The notes: a model not told the origin generated them from the sequence alone. Shown: positions 17,190 to 25,504, counted from the first letter of the stretch. The stretch: DNA of 64,000 bases from Rhodococcoides fascians NBRC 12155 = LMG 3623 (GCF_001894785.1 NZ_BCWW01000019.1:1-64000); one strand, 5' to 3'. Numbers and translations are program-made.

Positions 17190-17506
17190 CGAACCGCCTC
17201 CGCCGGCAAGTCGGCATGCCCGCAGCTTCCGCGCCGCCTACGGTCCGAACGGTCTGACCAACGATGCAGTAGTGCCAGAGTCAGAGCCGAGAAGGCAGCG
17301 AGCAACGTGCCGGCCAAGGAGATGACCAAACTGACGGTGACCAGATCCTTCACGATCGGCAGAGCCCCGTTGAAGATCGCGAGCATGCCGACGACGTAGC
17401 CGACACATGCAAGCGCAACAGTGCGAGCCTCGCGGCGGCCATCTTCGGCCGCGAGGTGGCGCTCTACGTCGTGGATGAGGCCGTCTCGGCCGGATTGTGG
17501 GTCCAT
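17186..17506 (-). CDS. Small membrane protein (106 aa)
   Basis: Two hydrophobic helices (about 30-48 and 56-78) lie between charged termini, with an RRRRG basic patch after the second. No family recognised. It directly precedes and overlaps the secreted HNH gene, so it may be a membrane partner of the nuclease or merely an operon neighbour. ATG 17506 follows GGACT. Confidence 0.6.
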   Translation of the reverse strand: MDPQSGRDGLIHDVERHLAAEDGRREARTVALACVGYVVGMLAIFNGALPIVKDLVTVSLVISLAGTLLAAFSALTLALLHRWSDRSDRRRRGSCGHADLPAEAVR

Positions 17507-17657
17507 CAGGGAGTCCTTTCGTAGTGAGCGCGATAGCAAACGCAGTCCTGCACGGGGTAGATAGCGTGGCGGTGAGGTCTGTGACAGCCGGCCACTGAAT
17601 CGCAACCCAGGAGCGTTCTCCTGTGGCTGCACCGGGCGGGCAATATGCGCCCGGGTG

Positions 17658-18302
17658 TCACAAGCGTTGCGAGTTCGGGGCCGTCTGGTACTGGTCTAGT
17701 GGCCGGTCGCCGGGATGGACCGGGCCGACGTTGCGACGCCACGGCCCGGTCAGGTAGTCGTAGTGCTCTTGAGTGAAATCGGAACCGATCAGATCTCGTA
17801 CGACCAAGCCTCGGCCGACATCGCGGGCAGCGACTCTGGCAGCCCCGCATCCGAGGACGCCGAGCAGGTTCATGGTCGCTGTGAGTTCGTGACGCCGATT
17901 GTCGCCGCAGGCCGCCGTGTGGGCAGCATGTGTCGCTTTCCGCCAGCCGGGTGCGCACCACCACGCGGCGCTGACCGTCTCCGGTGCGGTTTCCAGCAGA
18001 TCGGACTCGACGTCGAGGGTGCGCGCCAAGTCGAACACCTGCCGCCACCGCAATCCGAAAACCACCTCGAAAACGTGGTCCGTCAGCTCATGGTCAGGAA
18101 CGGTTGGTCGGAAGCGGTCGGCGGCGTTCGGAGTAGCAGCAAAGTACCTCTCAGACAGGCCGTGTTGCATCCGGCGATGGACTTCGCTGGCGATGGCGCT
18201 GTGCGCCTTACTGTTCGAGCTGCAGCCGGTACTGCCGGCAGCTCGTGCGTGCGGTGAGAGGTCGACCGAGGGCGGCCGCGTTGTCGAGATCGAGGATTGC
18301 AT
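17658..18302 (-). CDS. Hypothetical protein (214 aa)
   Basis: Unrecognised. Residues about 30-130 look helical with scattered Trp (HVFEVVFGLRWRQVF, AAWWCAPGWRKATH). The first 30 residues are Ser/Thr-rich and may be disordered. ATG 18302 is chosen because GGGAG lies just upstream and the leader motif variant GACCGACCATC (18337-18327) precedes it by 24 bases, as in the other three units. The 151-base gap to 17506 holds nothing recognisable. Confidence 0.55.
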   Translation of the reverse strand: MQSSISTTRPPSVDLSPHARAAGSTGCSSNSKAHSAIASEVHRRMQHGLSERYFAATPNAADRFRPTVPDHELTDHVFEVVFGLRWRQVFDLARTLDVESDLLETAPETVSAAWWCAPGWRKATHAAHTAACGDNRRHELTATMNLLGVLGCGAARVAARDVGRGLVVRDLIGSDFTQEHYDYLTGPWRRNVGPVHPGDRPLDQYQTAPNSQRL

Positions 18303-18326
18303 GGGTACTCCCGTTTCTGTGGGACA

Positions 18327-18337
18327 GATGGTCGGTC
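18327..18337 (-). promoter_or_regulatory. Leader motif, copy D (one mismatch)
   Basis: GACCGACCATC on the minus strand, 24 bases before ATG 18302. It differs by one base from GACTGACCATC at the three other sites. No hairpin of the GTCCCCGGC type accompanies this copy. Confidence 0.45.
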
Positions 18338-18408
18338 TGTCGATCAATTTCTGACTGGTCTCTGTGCCGCTATGCGACCAACAACGCGGCGCTATATCAC
18401 TCTGCTGC

Positions 18409-18711
18409 TTAATTTTCCGATCTTTCAGCGCCGTCCAGCCAGTCACCGATCCTGCCGCGGACGGCGTCACCACCGGGGGGATCGTCGTAGGCGTCTTCGA
18501 GCGCTCCCCGCGCTCCGGATGAGATGACCGCGAGATCGCAGTCTCGTGTGTCGGCCCAGTCGCCCCACGTCCATCCCCTTCCTGCGTCGATGTGAAATTG
18601 TGTTGCTGCAGCCGGAACACCGTCGACGAAGACTTGGATGTGGGTAGGACCATCTGGATCGCGGACGACGATCACCTCGATCCGAAGTGCGGGGGCGAAT
18701 CTTCTCGTCAC
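18409..18711 (-). CDS. Small acidic hypothetical protein (100 aa)
   Basis: An alpha/beta-like small protein: LRIEVIVV, then THIQVFVDGV, and WTWGDWADTRDCDLAV. Acidic C-terminus. No family recognised. The GTG start (18711) overlaps the upstream stop codon by 4 bases (GTGA), supporting a real gene. Confidence 0.55.
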   Translation of the reverse strand: MTRRFAPALRIEVIVVRDPDGPTHIQVFVDGVPAAATQFHIDAGRGWTWGDWADTRDCDLAVISSGARGALEDAYDDPPGGDAVRGRIGDWLDGAERSEN

Positions 18712-19121
18712 GATGTCGCACCGGCCAGACGCTCGGGCCTGTCGAACTCCCCTGCCGCCCGACTATTCGAGTTCACAGTCCGGTGGTGGCGCGACGCAGC
18801 CTCTCTCGGTGGCCGTGCCCTGTGAACGGGCTTGGCATCCGTTGCGCCGCTACGCCGTCGAAGCAGCCACTCGATCCCGGTTGCTACAGCACACGCCACG
18901 GAGGAAACGGCGAACACCATCGCTACACGACGCGGATCTCCGTCGATGGCGGCATCGTCGGTCCGGCGCAGCAGTGCAGCCCAAGCCAAGCCGGCAAATG
19001 CAGCGAAGACAGCCAACACCCCCGCAACACCGCGCGCTACGGCTACCACGCAATATCGCGACGAACCCGAACTGCTCGCAGGTACATGATTCCTACCGTC
19101 GATCCGGACGAGGACTCTCAT
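18708..19121 (-). CDS. Small membrane protein with basic tail (137 aa)
   Basis: Two hydrophobic segments (about 24-50 and 64-84) are followed by a 50-residue Arg-rich, probably disordered tail. Unrecognised family. ATG 19121 follows GAGG and lies 32 bases after the leader motif at 19164-19154. First gene of a two-gene unit with 18409-18711. Confidence 0.55.
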   Translation of the reverse strand: MRVLVRIDGRNHVPASSSGSSRYCVVAVARGVAGVLAVFAAFAGLAWAALLRRTDDAAIDGDPRRVAMVFAVSSVACAVATGIEWLLRRRSGATDAKPVHRARPPREAASRHHRTVNSNSRAAGEFDRPERLAGATS

Positions 19122-19153
19122 ATTCGACACACCTCTGCACTTCTCGGAAGTCG

Positions 19154-19164
19154 GATGGTCAGTC
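19154..19164 (-). promoter_or_regulatory. Leader motif, copy B
   Basis: GACTGACCATC on the minus strand, exact copy of those at 1017-1007 and 24787-24777, 32 bases before ATG 19121. Further upstream CTGTTG and GGCGT words recur but in a different order from copies A and C. Confidence 0.5.
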
Positions 19165-19295
19165 CGCTCATCTGGTGAAAACGCCGACAACAACAGAAGT
19201 CGTCGTCGCCGCGGCTTCGTGGAACCACCCACCAAGCCGATACGCCAGGACACTACCCACCGGACCCGGAGTTCGCTAGGGCTCAGCAGCGAAAA

Positions 19296-19324
19296 CGTCC
19301 CCGGCGCACCCAGTGCCGGGGACG
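19296..19324 (-). terminator. GTCCCCGGC hairpin, copy B
   Basis: Arms CGTCCCCGGC / GCCGGGGACG around GCACCCAGT. It lies 65 bases past the stop of the 19389 gene, the end of the MoxR operon, and 130 bases before the next leader motif, so here a terminator role is plausible. Copies A and C, however, sit between divergent promoters. Confidence 0.6.
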
Positions 19325-19388
19325 GGCCTGGGGCGAGCAGCGACCCGGCGCACCGAACCGCCGCTCACTCCTCTCCCCAGAGCGTCCC

Positions 19389-19724
19389 CTACTCGGTCCC
19401 GTACAGCTCGCAGCGGTAGTGGTCTTGACCGCGTTCGTCTACGGCGTCCCAATCGACGCCGACGGCGTCGGCAAGGTGCCGCAGGTCGCTCAGAAAGTCT
19501 CCGAACACCGTTGTCAGTTCCTCGGTTTCGAGGCCGATCGGTCTGGCGTATGCGATCAGCCCTTCGGCAGCGTTGGCCGCTCGAACACCGTTGTCCCGGC
19601 TTTGGGTATCGAGGGTGTAGCCGATGCGCGGACGCTCGCGTCCCTCGACCGATGCGTGGAGTTCTTTCGGCGTCTCGATGCCGGATAGCCGCTCGGCCTT
19701 GTACTCGATACTTGTGTCGGACAT
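19389..19724 (-). CDS. Hypothetical protein (111 aa)
   Basis: Unrecognised soluble protein. Residues about 50-100 are predicted helical (LRHLADAVGVDWDAVDERGQ). It is the last gene of the MoxR/VWA/helicase operon, 27 bases after the helicase stop, and is followed by the hairpin at 19296-19324. Confidence 0.6.
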   Translation of the reverse strand: MSDTSIEYKAERLSGIETPKELHASVEGRERPRIGYTLDTQSRDNGVRAANAAEGLIAYARPIGLETEELTTVFGDFLSDLRHLADAVGVDWDAVDERGQDHYRCELYGTE

Positions 19725-19751
19725 GTTGTGTGCCTTTCTTTTTGGGGATCG

Positions 19752-21047
19752 CTACACGACGGGCGTGCAGTGCAGTGCGGCCATCAGGCCGGTGTGGGTG
19801 GCGTGAGCCGGGGATGGTTCGGCGTGTTCGAGGACGTGGGCGGTGGCGTCATCGATGACCACAGTCATGTGGGCTCGGTGGCGGGTGAGCATCACGCACG
19901 CTCTGCCGGGGTCGAGATTGAACGGCTCGGCTGTCCGGTACCCGGCAAGCGGGTGCAACACGACAACGGCGGCGCGTTCGAGGCCTTGCAGAGAGTTTGC
20001 GGTGCCGACCAGTACGTCGGGGTGATCCGAGAGCAAGGCCCGGACAGCGGCAGCCTGCGTGACATGAGGGACGACGACAGCCAGGTCCGCCGCTGTCATG
20101 GCCCGCTGTCCGTCCGGTGTGGTCACATCGGCGTCCAGCAGTTCTCGCGCGCGCAGGGCGCACTGTGTGGCCAGGACGGGGTCGGTTGGGCCTCCGATGA
20201 CCCGCACTGGCCGATGCGCGAGTTCGGGCAGGCCGGGGCCGCTGGAATCGGTCAGATGCTCCGGTGGGCGACGGGAAGTGAAAGGCAGGCCGGGGTAGAA
20301 CAGCGGTTGAATGAGGGCCGTTGTCCTCGCGCCGAGACGCCAGGTGTGTCGCAGACGGACCACGCCGACCGAATCGCCGTGAGCTGCTTGCAGAGCGAGG
20401 GGGGCAGGCAGGTTCGGTGCGGTCTCGCTGCCCTCCCACCGCGATACGTCTCCGGTGACCACCGGATCGATCTGTCCGGGGTCTCCGACGCAGACGACCT
20501 GTCGAGCCATCGCGCCGAGCGCCCCCAGATCGGCGTAGGTACATTGCCATGCTTCGTCCACGATCAACACATCGGCACCGATTCGGTCCGGGTCCGAGAA
20601 GAGCCACGGCGCCGTGGTACCGATGAGAATTGCGCCAGTCTCATTCGACCACCGCACTTTTCGTCCTGTCACTACGGGAGTGCTTCCACTGTCGGGGAGG
20701 GGTGCTTTCGCCTTCCAGATCAACGCTGCTCGATCTGTCAGCGCGCCGAGCCGACGCGCGATTTCCACGGCTTGTTCTCGGGTTTGCGCCGCGATACCCA
20801 CCCGTAGGTCTGCGCGATGGGCCAAGGCGGCGGCGAGCAACGCGACCAGTCGAGTTTTTCCTGCGCCCGGTGGTGACGGGACGACGACAACGGGGTCTCC
20901 GGACCACACAGAGAACAGCACGCGTGCAGTGATCGGGTCGGCCATGATCTGTGATCCGGGCCAATGGGCGGGCGATGACGGTTCGGTTCCCTTGAAAGGT
21001 GTTGCGTCGGGGTTCGGGGTGTCCGCTCCGGGTGCGACGATACGCAT
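19752..21047 (-). CDS. SF1-type (UvrD/Rep-like) ATPase or helicase (431 aa)
   Basis: Walker A SPPGAGKTR (about residue 58), Walker B VLIVDEAWQ, motif III GDPGQIDP, and C-terminal motif V/VI region VGTANSLQGLERAAVVV followed by MLTRHR. This is the core of superfamily 1 helicases of the UvrD/AAA_12 kind, at minimal length and without extra nuclease or accessory domains. It probably remodels nucleic acid. Its placement downstream of MoxR and a metallopeptidase/VWA protein suggests a multi-subunit machine. ATG 21047, 57 bases after the previous gene. Confidence 0.8.
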   Translation of the reverse strand: MRIVAPGADTPNPDATPFKGTEPSSPAHWPGSQIMADPITARVLFSVWSGDPVVVVPSPPGAGKTRLVALLAAALAHRADLRVGIAAQTREQAVEIARRLGALTDRAALIWKAKAPLPDSGSTPVVTGRKVRWSNETGAILIGTTAPWLFSDPDRIGADVLIVDEAWQCTYADLGALGAMARQVVCVGDPGQIDPVVTGDVSRWEGSETAPNLPAPLALQAAHGDSVGVVRLRHTWRLGARTTALIQPLFYPGLPFTSRRPPEHLTDSSGPGLPELAHRPVRVIGGPTDPVLATQCALRARELLDADVTTPDGQRAMTAADLAVVVPHVTQAAAVRALLSDHPDVLVGTANSLQGLERAAVVVLHPLAGYRTAEPFNLDPGRACVMLTRHRAHMTVVIDDATAHVLEHAEPSPAHATHTGLMAALHCTPVV

Positions 21048-21104
21048 TGTTGTCCCGTTCTTCTTCTAATGTGTTGTTCATGAATACTTTTGGTCGTCTT
21101 CTGA

Positions 21105-22301
21105 TCACGGAGCGTCCTCTGCACCCGCTATCAGGACATCGAGCGGGACTTCGCGGCGCACGGCGCTCGGGGCTTGTCCGGTCGAAAGCCAGGAACGGCG
21201 AGCGCGGTACAGATTCCAGTACCTCGCCCGTCCTGCTCGCATCGTCGCCGGTGAAGGCGGTTGGGGCATCAAGGTCACCTGGTCTCCGTCGTTCGGTGCG
21301 TGCGCTCCGAACACCCCGATACCGAGCGTCAGTTTGCCGTTGACCACCTGTGCGGACGTGACGTCGGCAGAGAAGCGCTCGAAGGGTTGATCGAGCGGTG
21401 ATCCGACCCATCCCGTAACTGCCGAATCAACCCGCATCCTTGAGTCCAGCCGGTCGCAGGTCACCGACACCGAAACGTTGCGGCGGCGTGAACCTGTCGG
21501 CGGTGCCGCCACCGATGCGATGCCCTGGGCCACGTGTCCTGTATGCAGCGCACGTACTCGCCACAGTGGATCACTCAGCAACGCAGCGGCTTTGAGGTCG
21601 GCGGCATCGCATCGGGTCCGTAGTCCCATGGCCGCACTAGCTGAGTTGTCCGGCCGTGACCAGTCGTGGCCCGCAGTCGTGGCCGACAATGTCCGATCCC
21701 AGGAGTATCGGTCATCGTCGTGTATCGGATCGAGAAGCGGCAACAGCGGTCCCGTTGCGATGCACGCTGCCCACTCATGCAGGCCTGCGACGCTCTCGTC
21801 GGTAATGCCGAGCCAGGAACGCCATGTTCGGGCCGCTCGCTCGGCGTCGGGCGCAGTGCCGAGGACCAGACGCGAGGACGACGCAGCAACCAGATCGATC
21901 ACCGCCGACGTTCCGGGATGGTCGGCTCGATCGGCCCACCATCCGATCATGGCGGCAGCCCCCGCTATGTCCGGATCAGGGTGGTGGGCGTGCGCACGCG
22001 CCAGGGCCAGCAGGCTCGGTATCGTCGCGGCGTCATCGGTGAGCAGCATGGCCGGTTCAGCCGTACCCACCGTCGTTGCCCCGTTGCGAGCGAGCAGGGC
22101 CAGAGCCTCGGTGTCGTGCGCGGACTCTTCGGTGCATCCATCTCGAGCGACGGACACGGCCAGCGTTGTTCCTCGCGTGACCGCACGCACGGCCACGGCG
22201 GCTCTGGACGGCTTGAAGGTGGCATGTGCCAGCCGAGGGACCGGTTGCATCTTTTCGGCGGCATAGAGGCGTTGCGCGAGGTCGAACCACTCCACGCTCA
22301 T
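21105..22301 (-). CDS. Large hypothetical protein of the MoxR operon (398 aa)
   Basis: No family recognised. The first 30 residues resemble a helical domain (WFDLAQRLYAAEKMQP), the middle is Ala-rich, and residues about 270-390 look beta-rich (NVSVSVTCDRLDSRMRV, NGKLTLGIGVF) before a basic end. Possible adaptor linking MoxR/VWA to the helicase. It overlaps the 62-aa gene upstream by 4 bases (ATGA). Confidence 0.65.
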   Translation of the reverse strand: MSVEWFDLAQRLYAAEKMQPVPRLAHATFKPSRAAVAVRAVTRGTTLAVSVARDGCTEESAHDTEALALLARNGATTVGTAEPAMLLTDDAATIPSLLALARAHAHHPDPDIAGAAAMIGWWADRADHPGTSAVIDLVAASSSRLVLGTAPDAERAARTWRSWLGITDESVAGLHEWAACIATGPLLPLLDPIHDDDRYSWDRTLSATTAGHDWSRPDNSASAAMGLRTRCDAADLKAAALLSDPLWRVRALHTGHVAQGIASVAAPPTGSRRRNVSVSVTCDRLDSRMRVDSAVTGWVGSPLDQPFERFSADVTSAQVVNGKLTLGIGVFGAHAPNDGDQVTLMPQPPSPATMRAGRARYWNLYRARRSWLSTGQAPSAVRREVPLDVLIAGAEDAP

Positions 22302-22486
22302 CGCTCGTCACCGTCGACGAGGATCAGGGCGTTGCTCGCGCACTCCCACCCTGCGCGCAACGCCATTGTGGCGGCGTCGGCCGCTGCGCTGGCGACGACG
22401 ATGCGGATATCGGCGGCGGCGATTCCAGTGCCGGTGAGCACCCTGTCTGCGTACTTGAGCAGTTCCACGGGTCCGCTTTCGTTCAT
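22298..22486 (-). CDS. Small hypothetical protein (62 aa)
   Basis: Compact helix-strand-helix appearance (VELLKYADRVL, DIRIVVASAAADAA). Unrecognised. ATG 22486 overlaps the upstream stop and its own stop overlaps the next start, so it is embedded in the coupled operon and likely real. Confidence 0.6.
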   Translation of the reverse strand: MNESGPVELLKYADRVLTGTGIAAADIRIVVASAAADAATMALRAGWECASNALILVDGDER

Positions 22487-23653
22487 CGTGTGGCCCCCGA
22501 TCCGACTGGCACGTGCACCGTCGATGCCCATGCCGGTGTGACGCCCCTACCCTGGACGCCGCCGATGATTGCGCACACTAGGTGGGACCTCGTGGGCCGG
22601 TCGGGCCAGGGTGTATCGCCATCGGTCAGCACCACGACGACGTGGGGTGCAGGGCGCGCAGCGTTGGCTGCGGCGATTCCCACCCTCATATCGGTTCCGC
22701 CACCACCAACCAACGTCACATCAGCGACCGATCGTACGTGTTGTGCCGTAGTGGATTTGGCGTCACACGCCAGAATCCGAACCCGGTCGCGTGCTATGCC
22801 ACCAGCTTTGAGAACTCCCGCCACTTCGCCCATCGCGGCATCGAGGTCTGCGGCGGGAGGGACGGGAGTACGAATAGTTCGTCCTACCCGCCTGCTCTGC
22901 CAACGCACGCCGAATTACGGCCCGTAGCAGACGATCCCACGCTACCGTGGGCGGGGCGAGAACATCAGCTGCCCACCGGACCAGTCCCGCCGGGGCACTA
23001 CCTCGACCGGTACCAGCTGCTTCGCGAACTGCCTGCGCGATAGATCGGCGCACCAGGTCCGCTTCCGCATTGTCCAGTCCCTCCGTGATCACTTCTCCCG
23101 AGCCGATGAGTTCACCGGGGACCACAGGGCACCCCGATCCTGATCCGCATCCCGGATCGCCCTCAGCGCCAACGAGTTCGGTGACAGTCTGATGCGCAAT
23201 CGGGTCACGCAGGTAGTCGTAGTACTGCTCGGCTGTGTCTCCGGAAAGGCAGCCGAATGATTGAGGGGTGATCACCCCTTCGGGCAGGCTGACTCCCGCA
23301 GCCAACAGGTCGTCGTTGATTTCGGCGTCGGCCGCGAAGTTCCACACCAGATGATCGATGGGCTTCGCCAGAGCGGCGGCACGGTCGGCGTGTGCCCGTA
23401 ACAAATGCCCGACCTCGTGCAGCAGCACTGCACCGACCATCGGCACCGGCCACGCGCAAGGCCCGACCAACAGATCCGGATCCAGGTACAGCCGCCACCG
23501 AGCGTCGACCGCAAACGTACCCAGGCCCGGTGCCGCCACGGGTTGCGCTGCGAACAGAGCGCGCATGAAGTACGGCATCTGCTCAGCCGACACCAGCCGC
23601 GCGAGTCGGAACGCTCGCATTTCAACCGGCTCGAGCTCACGCACGCCGCTCAT
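22483..23653 (-). pseudogene. Metallopeptidase/VWA-like (DUF2201-type) gene, frameshifted with lost MIDAS
   Basis: From ATG 23653 the frame encodes a metallopeptidase-like N-terminal domain with LLHEVGHLLRAHAD (HExxH) and NFAADAEINDDL, and runs to a conserved RTNYSYSRPSRR. In intact relatives a VWA-like domain follows with a DxSGS metal-binding motif. Here the frame switches near 22878: the next frame (22908-22483) resumes directly with DLDAAMGEVAGVL and GGGGTDMRVGIAAA. By eye roughly 25-30 residues carrying DxSGS are absent and the two halves are out of frame. The HExxH half still reads intact and could be made alone. Confidence 0.7.
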
Positions 23654-24750
23654 GCCGCAGCCTCGACCAAACCCGCTGCCACCAGCATCGGCGCAAACCG
23701 GCGCGCGCTCGCAGGAACAGCGGCCTTCGCCGGTCGCGCTTTCGCCAGAGTGCGTGCCGCAGCCCCGGCCACGTCGGGTGCTCCTGCCTCGGCGGCGGCA
23801 ATCAGCGGACCCCAGGCGTTGCGCCACGCTTCGACGGTGCCCCGCGAGGCCGCCCACGCCGTCACGCCGGACAGCACGGCCCACACCAGATCAGGACGCG
23901 AGCGCCAATCGAACGCCGTCTCGGGGTTTTCGATCACGGCAACGGGGTCTGGGAGGTCGGCCTTGCGACGCCATTCGAGGAATTCGACACCCGCGCCTTC
24001 CCCGATCAAGCCGAATACCACCGCGTTGGTCGCCGCATTGTCGTCGTCGCAAAGATGTGGCAACACCCGCGCAAGCATCGACCAGGTGCGCCGAGACGGC
24101 CATGCTCCACCTGTCTGCACTCCGACCTTCGGAAACGCATCGAGCGCCTCGGGCGCACGCTGGATGTACCCGATGATGGAACTGCGCACCAACGCCTCCC
24201 GCTGCTCGTCGCTGGTCACCGCACGCGAAGAGGCCGTGCTTGCCCAACCCGTGGCCATACCGTCGAGCCATTCATCGACAGACGGCGTGAACTCGATGTG
24301 GCAGAAGCGGTTTGCTAAGGGAGCCTCCAACTCGTACCCCCCTGCAGCGCAATCGGGCGGATTCGCACCTGCGATGACCCGAGTCCCCTTCGGCAGTTGC
24401 AGATCACCCACCTTCAAATCCAGTGCGACTGCCAGCATCGCCGCCTGAACGGCCGGTGGACTCGTGGTCAGCTCGTCCAGAAAGAGGTAGCCCCCACCCT
24501 CTGCATGTAGCCGTCGCGCCCAATCCGGGGCCTCCAATCTCACGCCACTCTCACGGACTACCGGTAGGCCTGCGAAGTCGGCGGGCTCCCGCAAGGACCC
24601 CAAGACCGTTTCGCACAACACCCCCTCGGATGCAGCAAGTGCTCGAACCAGGCTCGACTTCCCCATACCCGGACCCGAGATCAACAACGACGGGACACCA
24701 GCCCTCCCGCACGCATCCACAACAGTTACCGCAGTCGCCAAATCCGGCAT
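23650..24750 (-). CDS. MoxR-family AAA+ ATPase (366 aa)
   Basis: Walker A SGPGMGKSSLV near residue 27, REPADFAGLP and YLFLDELTTSP (Walker B), GANPP sensor 1 region, and NRFCHIEF, which is typical of MoxR/RavA-type chaperone ATPases. They usually act with a VWA partner. The adjacent VWA gene is damaged. ATG 24750 is supported by GAGGAG and by the leader motif at 24787-24777. It is the first gene of the operon ending at 19389, and overlaps the next gene by ATGA. Confidence 0.85.
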   Translation of the reverse strand: MPDLATAVTVVDACGRAGVPSLLISGPGMGKSSLVRALAASEGVLCETVLGSLREPADFAGLPVVRESGVRLEAPDWARRLHAEGGGYLFLDELTTSPPAVQAAMLAVALDLKVGDLQLPKGTRVIAGANPPDCAAGGYELEAPLANRFCHIEFTPSVDEWLDGMATGWASTASSRAVTSDEQREALVRSSIIGYIQRAPEALDAFPKVGVQTGGAWPSRRTWSMLARVLPHLCDDDNAATNAVVFGLIGEGAGVEFLEWRRKADLPDPVAVIENPETAFDWRSRPDLVWAVLSGVTAWAASRGTVEAWRNAWGPLIAAAEAGAPDVAGAAARTLAKARPAKAAVPASARRFAPMLVAAGLVEAAA

Positions 24751-24776
24751 CGCAAAACTCCTCGAAAGATGGGCAA

Positions 24777-24815
24777 GATGGTCAGTCTCACCAACAACAG
24801 GACGCCTCAATCTTA
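24777..24815 (-). promoter_or_regulatory. Promoter/leader, copy C
   Basis: TAAGAT (24815-24810), then GAGGCGTCCTGTTG, then GACTGACCATC (24787-24777), 26 bases before ATG 24750. This is nearly identical to copy A at 1046-1007. The conserved block between -10 and leader suggests one regulator or one sigma factor for both units. Confidence 0.55.
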
Positions 24816-24849
24816 CTGCGTCAGAACGCTTTTCACCCAGTCACACCAA

Positions 24850-24892
24850 CCGTCAACGTCCCCGGCGCACTCAGTGCCGGGGACATTGACGG
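24850..24892. repeat. GTCCCCGGC hairpin, copy C, extended stem
   Basis: The common core (GTCCCCGGC / GCCGGGGAC) is extended here by CCGTCAA / TTGACGG outside it, giving 16 paired bases per arm with one mismatch. It lies between the divergent MoxR promoter (minus) and whiB (plus). Confidence 0.65.
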
Positions 24893-25007
24893 TCCGGGCT
24901 CAAAGAGCACCGGACCGCCACGTGTGCTGCGTGAAGTGTCCGGGTCCCTCGATATCGTCGAACCCACTCGAAAAAGGCCGGGTCGCCCGAAAGAAAGGAC
25001 CCAACAC

Positions 25008-25424
25008 GTGACACCGCTCGAAACAGCCATCGCCGCGCCACTGCCCCCGCCCGCGGCGGCGGACATTTCGTCATGGCGCTCGGACGCATTGTGCGCACAG
25101 ACAGACCCCGAGGAGTTCTTCCCGCCCCCGGGTGGAGCAACCAGCAGAGCAAAGCGGGTCTGCGCAGAATGCCCCGCCAGAGCCGCTTGCCTCGCCCATG
25201 CACTGACGTACAACGAACAACACGGAATTTGGGGCGGAAAGACACCACGAGAGCGCCAAGAGCTTCAGCACACCACAGCCATAGAGAGCCGGCCTACCCG
25301 GCATCAACAACAGGCGCTCACGATAGCCACGCTTTCGGCCCAGAACGTCCCAGCCGAGTCCAGTGCAAGCCAGCTCGGAATCACGACCCGGCAGGTGTAC
25401 CGAATACGCTCCCGCACAGCGTGA
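25008..25424 (+). CDS. WhiB-family regulator with C-terminal HTH-like extension (138 aa)
   Basis: All four iron-sulfur cysteines are present: C in ALCAQTDPEEFF, CAECPARAAC (CxxC then CxxxxxC spacing), plus GIWGGKTPRER, the WhiB turn and basic motif. The last 25 residues (SASQLGITTRQVYRIRSRT) look like a helix-turn-helix recognition unit, unusual for this short family. GTG 25008 follows AAAGGA. The open frame continues far upstream but into the MoxR leader. It is probably a redox-sensitive partner of a sigma factor. Convergent with the csf genes. Confidence 0.88.
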   Translation: MTPLETAIAAPLPPPAAADISSWRSDALCAQTDPEEFFPPPGGATSRAKRVCAECPARAACLAHALTYNEQHGIWGGKTPRERQELQHTTAIESRPTRHQQQALTIATLSAQNVPAESSASQLGITTRQVYRIRSRTA

Positions 25425-25484
25425 ATCAACGCGCGATTCGCCGGTCAGACCTGCCTGGTGATGCCTACCCCGTTACAGTCGGCG

Positions 25485-25504
25485 CGATCAACCGCGGTTG
25501 ATCG
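25485..25504. terminator. 20-base perfect palindrome between whiB and csf genes
   Basis: CGATCAACCGCGGTTGATCG is fully self-complementary. It overlaps the stop codon of the small minus-strand gene at 25488 and lies 60 bases past the whiB stop. A shared terminator is likely. A binding site, for example for partitioning, is also possible. Confidence 0.5.

Noticed and set aside
24423..25007. Long N-terminal extension of WhiB
   Set aside because: It would run antisense through the start of the MoxR gene and the hairpin. GTG 25008 has a ribosome site and gives a normal WhiB.
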